Below the pieces are notes generated by a model. The model was not told the origin of the DNA. It was given only the letters and a program-made list of their open reading frames with translations, and did not search any database. Below are positions 31,913-38,897 of a stretch of 38,897 nt of DNA, in pieces (positions within the stretch are counted from its first letter, which is position 1; the number at the start of each line of letters is the position of its first letter). The position numbers were made by a program, and so were the translations under genes. This DNA comes from Pezizomycotina sp. ARF18 (Eukaryota; Ascomycota): assembly GCA_002224055.1 (NCBI GenBank), contig AZLU01000135.1, positions 1 to 38,897 on the forward strand. The letters are read 5' to 3'.

Positions 31913-32240
31913 AAGAGAGAGAGAAGGGGGGTTGAATTCGTCCGGCAGCTTCTCGATATGAACGTGTTTTAAACCTTAAAAAGCGGGGCTGTGCTGCGCT
32001 ACTGGAAACTCAATGGCCAATTTTTCAGCTGAAATGAATCGACAAACCACGCTGCCCCGCTTCCCGCTTCCGACTTCATGACCCTTGGCGGGGAAGCATA
32101 GCAAGCCTTTACGGGGAGACCACGGCTGCGGAACACCGGCTACATAAAAATATCGCCATCTCCCAACTCTTGTTAAAAAAAAAAAAAAAAAAAAAAAACG
32201 TCCATCGTCATCGCCACACTCCACAAACAACAACCAAGCG
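30699..32240. other. spacer with homopolymers and a GA repeat
   Basis: Contains T26 (30855-30880), A runs near 31758-31784, a (GA)n tract at 31871-31924 and A24 (32175-32198). No gene is recognised. Frames at 31299-31657 (+) show no signature. Confidence 0.45.
31871..31924. repeat. (GA)n microsatellite
   Basis: About 54 bp of GA with two GAAA interruptions. Confidence 0.9.
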
Positions 32241-32523
32241 ATGCCATCCCTATCAACCCTCCAACGGAACTCCTCGACCGCATCTTCTCCCACCTCCCCC
32301 TTCCACCACGCTCTCCGTCCAACTAACCTGCCGCCGCTTCCACACATCCTCTCCGACGTATCCTACATCTCCTTCTCCTCCCCGCTCTACAAACCTCAAA
32401 TCTGCTACCCAACCGTCCTCACATCTTCCGCCGCATAACCCGTTCACTCCTCATAACTCCCTCTTCAACACCGCTCTCCTCCACCGCCATCCGAGAACAA
32501 GAGGCAACATACCCACCGTGTAA
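32241..32523 (+). pseudogene. F-box family copy R, N-terminal part
   Basis: ATG 32241 gives MPSLSTL, then a missing base at the Pro codon (32259-32262); the restored frame is PTELLDRIFSHLPL, and after a second shift at CCCCC it reads TTLSVQLTCRRFHTSS. The rest to 32523 is Ser/Pro-rich with HNSLFNTALLHRH and no clear HPCL, NATSPA or VTV block. It belongs with copies J and Q (S-LSTLPTELL-IFSHL). A24 lies 43 bp upstream of the start. Confidence 0.55.
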
Positions 32524-33507
32524 ATGGGTTATCTAACGCTCGAAGGAGCGGGATTATTGAAGACTTGTTCGGCTAATAATCTCCTGGGTGACGATGGGAA
32601 GGGGTCAGCGTGATGCAGTGTATCGAGGCGGTGTTGGGTATCAAGAGGTGGAGGAAGTGAGGAGACGAAGATGACGAGGCAGAGGGGGTATGATGGTGTG
32701 ATGGACGTTAAAGAGATCACAAAGAGGGGCGAGGAAGACGGTGGTGCGAAGGAGATGTTTGGAAGGTAGTATATATGGGTGCAGGGAGATGGGGAGCGAA
32801 GAGATGTGGGACCATCTGGAGTGAGAAGTATTGATAGACACGACGGAGAACGAGGGCAGGAAAACGTTGGGAGGAAATTTTTTTTCGTGCCGCTTGTCTG
32901 GGCGGATTTTGTCTACATGTTTTATACGCGTCGAACGAAGAGACGTGTGATGATACCTGCCGGTTGTATATCTACGGCATCCCCCGGATCACTAAATTTT
33001 TGTACGCTTAAGAAAAGGAAGCAAAAGGAAGATACGTCGGTCTCATCACCACCCTTCAAACCAGAAGTTTTTTCTTTCAAAGATCCACGCACGTCACGTA
33101 ATCAGCGACCTAATCTAACTCTCAGCCGTGCATAGTTTAAAGGAGGGGACGCCCCCATCCAATTGACCGGATCCTTCCATCTCGTTTGGTTGCTTTTTGG
33201 ATTTTGCTGCAATAACCCTACTCTTCCCCTCATCTTCCCTCTCTCCGTTTTTTTTTTTTTTTTTTTTTTTTTTCTGGCGTGTTCATATGCCGTACACTCG
33301 CTAGGCAACCTAATCCAGCTTCGAGATCGGAGCAAGGCCATGGAGTTCGTCATCGAACAACAAATGAATCGCATCAGGGTGGGGTTCAATATATATAGCC
33401 TCGCAGGTGCTCGGGAGGGTTTGTGCTGTCCCACCCCGCTAAAACGGCTCAAAGCATGCGCGGCGCGTGGTACCCCTTCCTCGGACGAGTAACATCATCC
33501 TTGAATA

Positions 33508-33542
<35 letters not shown>

Positions 33543-33806
33543 ATTTTGTATTGGCATTTGGAGAGAAAATACAGCTCTTCAAAACATAGGCGACGACCTG
33601 CTGTAAACCCCCCTTTTTTTTCTTTTCGGAATCCATCTTGCAGTCATAATATATCTTTTTCCCCTGAAATAACTTAAATTCTTCTATACTGTATGATATC
33701 TTTCGATGGGATCTGGTTACCGCCCAATCTTGACGCAGGATAAACGTAAGATCCGTAAACCTCCCAAGCCATTAGACTCGGATTCTTCCACCCCGATCCT
33801 ATCCTA
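32524..33806. other. spacer, no clear gene
   Basis: Holds T26 (33248-33273), A33 (33509-33541) and no recognised gene. A minus-strand frame at 32641-32841 has very faint F-box-like spacing and is listed under rejected items. Confidence 0.45.
33509..33541. repeat. A33 homopolymer
   Basis: Longest single-base run in the window. Others of 24-32 nt are at 30855-30880 (T), 32175-32198 (A), 33248-33273 (T), 35258-35283 (T) and 35665-35696 (A). Confidence 0.9.
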
Positions 33807-35086
33807 TCAAAGCCTCAGCTCTCCATCCTCACAGTCGCCCACCTCCACCATCCCACCACTACCGTTCCTCCCCCTAACGACCTCCCTCAGCTTATCGAGC
33901 GCATCACACTCCGCCTTAATCCAACTGTACAGCTCCAACCCGTGCCTCCACCCGGTAATACCTCATCCAGCTTCTCCCCTTCTCAACTTCCTTCGCTTCA
34001 ACGCCCACGTCTCCGGATTATAATTATTCTGCAATCCGACGAACGTGTACTCCCTTAATCCACCCCTGCTGCATAGTAAGTCGAACACGTCCGACCAATC
34101 CGGTCCGTACTCACCGTTATTGTCGTTGCTGTCCGGCTGCAGCGAGAAGTGGACAGCGTTAACCTTCTCAGGTTACGAGGGGCTCGAGGAAGCCGAGCAA
34201 CGTACTTCGTCGATCCCGACGTAACGCGTAATTTCACCTCGAGACTTGTCAGCGTCGCATAATCGAACCCGTTACCGAATTGTAGTACGTGCCCGTTGCG
34301 GCGCACGTATCTCGTGAAATCCTGCTGTCCCACGACGGATAGCGACGAGAGGTACTTGCACCCGTACGTTAACACTTTAACGCCGTTAGTAATTTCCCCA
34401 TCTCCGCCTCCGCGTCGAATGATAAGTGCAGCAGTAGCTTTAGCTCCCGCAACAGCGGGAATAGCGTGAATTTCTCCCTGCCGACGCCACTCTCGTCAGC
34501 GCTGCGGCGCTGGAATTCCAGCATGGCGCTACTAAGCTGTTAAGAACCCACTCCGGCCCGTCGCTCTCAATCCTCAACGCCTTCAACTTCTTAACCGGTC
34601 TCAACTCATCCACTGCGCTCCTATATCCTTCAAGTCGTCCCCGTTCACCGTGTTAATGTGTACTTCGTCCAACTGCGCCATAACAGCTTTTAAAAATTCG
34701 CGGAGGACGGTGAAGGACGGTGAGATCGATTGGCGGGATATGCGCCGGAGATGTGTAGCACGCGGACGTGGCGGAGGAGGCCGGAGTCGAGGAGCCAGCC
34801 CATGCGGTCGACGGCCCACTCGATGGAGCCCGGTGTGCTGTAGGTGAGCGTGTGGAAGAGGAACGGCGTGGCGATCGTGGCGAAGCGGCGGCACACGAGG
34901 CGGAGGGAGGAGAGGGTGGGGTTGAGGGGAGGCATTGGGCCGTGATCTAAGTAGATATCAATGGAATCGTTAACGGGCGGTGTTTTCTTTGATTAGCATT
35001 GACGGAGGGAGAAGAGGAGAAGCCCGGGGGAGGGGATGGTATACCTGGATGAGGATCTCGTTCGGGAAGACGGGTTGGGGCGCCAT
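33807..35086 (-). pseudogene. F-box/LRR-type protein of a second family, frameshifted, one intron
   Basis: ATG 35084-35086 opens MAPQPVFPNEILIQ. A 98-bp intron (35044 to 34947; GTATAC, TTAAC, TAG) follows. Exon 2 reads ITAQCL, then PLNPTLSSLRLVCRRFA and PFLFHTLTYSTP after a one-base gap at CTCCCC: a typical fungal F-box with intron. Later pieces in shifting frames are leucine-rich: VDRMGWLLDSGLLRHVRVL, FLKAVMAQLDEVHINTVNG, LRPVKKLKALRIESDGPEWV, FPLLRELKLLLHLSFDAEAE, YLSSLSVVGQQDF, LTSLEVKL and LREYTFVGLQNNYN. The end is GLELYSWIKAECDALDKL and an acidic tail to TGA 33807-33809. About 400 residues. Such proteins recognise SCF substrates through leucine-rich segments. It lacks the NATSPA block and is not a member of the main family. 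Confidence 0.6.
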
Positions 35087-35663
35087 GACGATGATAGAAG
35101 GCGTAGCGTGTATATAAATCCGTAAGTAACGTCCGTTGTATCAACGAGCTGAGATTTCTTTTGTATAGTTGATAGGGTAGTAGTATGGCGGAAGTTGAAT
35201 GATTTATCGGTAGCTAGCATCAGGCTGGTGTCGATTTGGTTGTTTATTTGCTGCCAATTTTTTTTTTTTTTTTTTTTTTTTTTATCATTGGGGGTAAATA
35301 AATAAATAATAGGGAAAGTTGCTAGCAGATTCACCTTCCGCCTTCTCCTCTTTCTAGACACTCGAAGCTCGACTGTTCAACGTTTTGAATAGTACACAAC
35401 GGTTACATCTGGATGCTCAGGACGTGCGAACTAGATGCTCACCGGTCCTTTTTTTGGAGCGCGTTGCGTACACAATATCCGAGTCTTCGAAGAATCACTG
35501 CCTCGTTTTCTTTTAGTAGTCCGTGTCTAGGCAGTAAGACCTTCAATGATATGCTCTATAGGAAGACACTCCTCGTTCATTCACTCTTTTCTTCTTGACC
35601 TTGCTCCCTTTCTGAAAGCAAAAACCCGCATGGAGACCAACAGGGAAACCTAGCTTTAATTGT

Positions 35664-35697
<34 letters not shown>

Positions 35698-37038
35698 ATG
35701 CCGCGTCCCTTTTTCGTCATGACGATTTCCACTGAGATAAGCACAACTGGCCTTAGTATCCATTTTTCAAACCCTTGGCTTTGTTTATGAAGTAGCTTCT
35801 GTCATGGCTTCGGCGAAACTCTTAGTTGATAGTTTCTTAGAGGAGTCCATGTTATAAGCACAGCTCGTCAAGGGGTTTTTAGTCACGGGCGAAACTTTTT
35901 TTGTGAAGTCCAATTATCTTGTACTCGATTTTGGATAGATCCCAAGGTTCAGAGCCCACACGCGAGGATAGCTGAGCTCTCGGGCTCGTAAAGAAAAATT
36001 ATCAACACAAATCTATATTTATCCCAATACTAACTATTGAATCTACAATACAACGCCATAGAACAAAAAGCACGCGCTCGATGTGATATATCTACGCCTG
36101 AGGCGTTGAGTTGTGTAAGCGCGACCCCATTACGAAGAAACTTTAAACCAAAAACAGTAAGCTACTATATCTCTCAGAAAGTTTTTTCGAGTGCCGCGTA
36201 ACCACGTTGGAAAAGGGAATCGATCCCAAACTGTCGTCTGCAGTGGACAGTCAGCAGACGTGCACAAACTCTGAATGAAGCACTTCCGTGTTGGTCGCGC
36301 CGTTGGTAGCCGTCCGGATGCAGAAACTTCGTAGACTCGACAATGACTTCCAGAAATTGCGGAGATTTTTATGCGGGCTCCCGCTTCCGCGACGTAAGTG
36401 TTCGTTTTTTTTTTCGGCGTCACGCCGCGGCAATGCCAAGAAGGCTAGTTATGCGTGTGCTTATAGATCTCGAATTACCAGGCGTACGGAAATAATACTT
36501 TTAGTAACATAGTAACATCTTCTTCCGTCTTATAAGCTAACTGGTTTGAAATCGTGATCTAACTCATTCAATCAAGTGAAAGCGTGTATCCCTGAATCCC
36601 AGTACCGACACGTCGGCACAATACTCAGACACACATGTTCTATTATTATACGGTGAGCTTCTAACTCTTTTTGTTGTTCACGATGGAAACCGGGACATTT
36701 TTGAGCTGATGGTTGTGAGGCTCATCGCCGATTGGTCAATTACCCCGAGCTTTTAATGGCTTTCGTGACGATGCGATGCTGCGAGGCTGAGCTGGCAATA
36801 TTTTCCTTTTTTTTTTCGTTTTAGAAATCCCCGACCTAACCCGCTTCGTATTTCCAGAGCTCTTACATCTCACGATGCATCTCTCCATCGTGTGAAGGCG
36901 CTCTTGGTATAAGTAACAACGGTCGTACCTTCTAGGCTGGATGTCACAATTGTGCGACCGCCTCGAATCCCCGAATGTCCTTCCCCAGAATCGCGTAACC
37001 ACGACTTGTCCAAGCTACATCAACCCAGATTCTCCGCA
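35087..37038. other. long spacer, no clear gene
   Basis: Contains T26 (35258-35283) and A32 (35665-35696). A 97-codon frame at 36130-36423 (-) and others here carry no signature. The last 300 bases would hold the promoter of copy S. Confidence 0.45.
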
Positions 37039-37540
37039 ATGCTTCTCCACACTCTCCACACTCCCACAGAGATCCTCATCGCGATCTTCACCGAGCTCGA
37101 CTACCTAACCTAACCTCTCGGTCTCACATACCTGCCGCCGCTTCCACGAAATCCTCACCGCGTGGACCTCCCCATCATCACCGAACCGCTCTCGCAATCG
37201 CTGACAGGTACCACCTCACAACCCGAAACACAATCCGAGTCTTACGCCCTCCACCCGGTCTTCCAGCAACTCCTCCTCGCGGTTCGACGAATACGCGAAT
37301 AAACAACGTCGAACATCGGCGTCGGGAACAGTAGCAGCAACTTTACTCCGATTGAAGAGTAGTTGTAGGAGGCGATAACGCTACGTTCCACCGTTAATTT
37401 CTTTTACATTAAAGTGCGGAATTGGGTAAATACACGCTCAGAAAATTCATCGATACGCGAGCGTCGAAGTCGCCTATTACGGTGGTGCAGGTTGCGGATG
37501 CGGTAGGGCTTGTTTGGCGCCGGGACCGGAAGATAGGATG
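37039..37540 (+). pseudogene. F-box family copy S, decayed C-terminus
   Basis: ATG 37039 gives MLLHTLHTPTEILIAIF, TELDYLT, a shift at TAACCTAACC, and VSHTCRRFHEILTAW, so a complete F-box in two frames. Then SYALHPVFQQLLLAVRRI (HPCL block), TSNIGVGNSSSNFTPIEE, two stops, and EAITLRSTVNFFYIKVRNW in the place of the ENATSPA and beta-strand blocks. EAITL is what remains of ENATS. A charged frame further on (to about 37750) may be the tail. The stops and the lost SPA motif point to real decay here, not only indels. Confidence 0.55.
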
Positions 37541-38152
37541 GGCTTTGCGAATGTCATAAGACGACTGCCGAGTTTGAATCTGCTTTCTGGGCGGGATGAA
37601 AGGAGTATAGAAGGGAAGAGGCGGAGCGGAAAGAGGGGAGGAGGGGTTTTGAGGAAGTTAGTGCGATACCGGATGATCTGGTAGATGAGGAAGGGAAGAT
37701 GGTGAGGATATGTAAAGTGGTTTTCAAAATGCAGGAGCGTCGACGAGGTGGAAGATGTGGATGAGACTTATGAGTCGTCGGAAAGAAGTAAGGTCGGAGA
37801 TATACACCAAGCACTATGTGCGGAGTCTTTCCTTCTTGCTTTTCTTTTGCTATGTTTTTGGTCAACGTAATCGGGTGCTCGTGCTCAAAAGCTATTTTGT
37901 AGATAATATTACCGGCGGTTTGCAATTGCTTAAAGAATGGAAATGCATTGGAGATCTCATCTGGTTACGCAAGCGGATCAAACAAATTGAAAGAGAACCC
38001 AACCCTCAAATAGAAAAACAAAAACCTCTACAGTAAACTGTTAGACTATTTAAAGTCATGAAAATCACTCGAAGGACATAATATTCAGCCTTTAAAAACT
38101 TAGGAAAGCCTTTATTTAGGGACTAAGTATACACACTGCTATTGGAATACAG
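37541..38152. other. no recognised gene
   Basis: The first 200 bases are A/G-rich and may be the tail of copy S. A 93-codon frame at 37755-38036 (+) has one hydrophobic stretch (FLLFFCYVFG) and no signature. Confidence 0.4.
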
Positions 38153-38539
38153 ATGATAGCTTCATGTGATGGGTTTTACGTTGTGTTTCAGCCGGTCCCA
38201 GAATCACGGTTCAAGAATGCACGAATTCCCCGAGTAGCATCAATGATGCAACTAAACCCCACCCCTGGGAGCTGGGTTATTATACAGTACATGTCAGTAA
38301 ATGCTCATCCTAGTGAATTAATTAACGTAATAGCGACAAGGGTTGAGCTGCGTCGCAACAACGGCCGGTTTCAATATCTTAACTATCTTGTTGTTGGTTG
38401 GTGTTGGAGTTCAACCCGCTGTGTGAAATCCCAGCATCACCGCGATATTAGCATGTGGAATCTGCGCGAAATCCATCGGGTTTTTCGCGCTTTGATCTCG
38501 TTCGATACAGGAGTAAATCCGAATACGATCAACGAGTAA
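38153..38539 (+). CDS. hypothetical protein, 128 residues
   Basis: ATG 38153 opens an unbroken frame to TAA 38537-38539. It has mixed composition with several Trp and aromatic residues (GWCWSS, YLNYLVVGW), no signal peptide, and no motif I recognise. GC content is ordinary for the window. It stands alone with no neighbour on the same strand within 600 bp. It could be a chance frame. Confidence 0.25.
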   Translation: MIASCDGFYVVFQPVPESRFKNARIPRVASMMQLNPTPGSWVIIQYMSVNAHPSELINVIATRVELRRNNGRFQYLNYLVVGWCWSSTRCVKSQHHRDISMWNLREIHRVFRALISFDTGVNPNTINE

Positions 38540-38737
38540 GAAATCCCATCTTCTGATATACAGCTTTTGGGATCTACCACATGTCAGTTTAAGTTAACCC
38601 CACTAATAAATACAACCATCATTCAATACATACTATTAATATTAAGATAACCGTAACTACCTTATAAGCAACAGCTTACCTTAATAACTACGTCTAAGGA
38701 CTTCATCAATAAGCGCCCTACCTACACTATCTCACAA

Positions 38738-38897
38738 CTCCCCTTTAAGTAAAACACCGGATAGAAACACTTACTTCTCTAGGTTACCAAAGGGAGCTCA
38801 CGTGACGCTTCGCTTTATATTATATTGATAACTTCTCATTTGAGTAAAGATACCGGATAGAGAAATACTTAGGTATTGCTCTAGGCATACCGAAAGG
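38738..38897. repeat. two degenerate direct repeats of about 60 bp at the window end
   Basis: 38738-38794 and 38832-38897 share the order CT.TTTgAGTAAA, ACCGGATAGA, AA.ACTTA, CTCTAGG and ACC.AAAGG. The second unit reaches the end of the window, so more units may follow. CACGTGAC lies between them. There is no coding signal. Confidence 0.6.

Noticed and set aside
31976-32347. 123-codon - strand frame
   Set aside because: Antisense to copy R and to an A24 run; composition follows the opposite strand.
16888-32523. Programmed ribosomal frameshifting at the LPTE codon of copies G1, Q and R
   Set aside because: No slippery heptamer or downstream structure is evident, and other copies (C, I, J) read through in one frame. 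Loss of a C, real or by error, is simpler.
32529-32841. Possible further F-box copy on the - strand (RHLRLL, LLRTTVFLAPL)
   Set aside because: Only faint spacing; no LP-E, EIF or CRRF motif and no C-terminal blocks.
33706-34023. Pro/Ser/Leu-rich + strand frame of 105 codons
   Set aside because: Antisense of the 3' end of the F-box/LRR gene, which reads GLELYSWIKAECDALDKL on the other strand.
30855-35696. Poly-A/T runs as tails of retroposed gene copies
   Set aside because: They are not at the 3' ends of the F-box copies, no target duplications are seen, and flanks are unrelated.

Overview
The window is nuclear DNA of a filamentous ascomycete (Pezizomycotina); I cannot name the species. The grounds are short introns with GTAAGT or GTATGT donors and CTAAC-type branch sites, a pepsin-like secreted protease, small secreted proteins, and a Tc1/mariner relic whose two ends differ only by the changes that repeat-induced point mutation (RIP) makes. 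There are no operons, prophage genes, tRNAs or rRNAs.

The main content is one expanded F-box family. I count 18 copies or fragments: + strand at 3.9, 5.0, 10.0, 11.7, 13.0, 16.9, 32.2 and 37.0 kb; - strand at 6.1, 9.5, 17.7, 18.1, 18.9, 20.5, 25.3, 26.4, 28.4 and 29.8 kb. An intact member would have about 230-310 residues. The blocks in order are: an N-terminal F-box (LPTEIL-EIF-LDYFTLKLS-LTCRRFR); a short AELLF or LLFKED block; HPCL-IR; a diagnostic block GF...F-PI..S..A-ENATSPA; and a K-P-VTV-DV helix followed by a variable, often charged tail. F-box proteins normally recruit substrates to SCF ubiquitin ligases through Skp1. The region after the F-box is not one I recognise and may be a lineage-specific substrate-binding domain. 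Every copy longer than about 120 codons is broken in this sequence by single-base frameshifts or stops.

Other genes: a secreted aspartic protease with an intron and a Gly/Asp/Gln-rich tail (21.7-23.4 kb, -); a second kind of F-box gene with leucine-rich segments (33.8-35.1 kb, -); two small secreted proteins (15.0 and 16.0 kb, +), one with a poly-lysine run coded by 25 A; pieces of membrane proteins (1.0-1.5, 1.5-2.0 and 2.8-3.7 kb); and an ankyrin-like scrap (0.8 kb). Two Tc1/mariner-type elements, a 572-bp relic with a dead transposase N-terminus and a 366-bp MITE, share a terminal core.

A caution affects the whole reading. The protease has three frameshifts, all at C or A runs. A tandem repeat at 18.58-18.94 kb differs between its two units almost only by one-base indels. 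Several F-box copies lose the frame at short C runs. The sequence may therefore carry uncorrected long-read indel errors, and some genes called broken here may be intact. Stops reachable from CAA or CAG, a start changed from ATG to ATA, and the RIP pattern in the transposon point to real decay as well.
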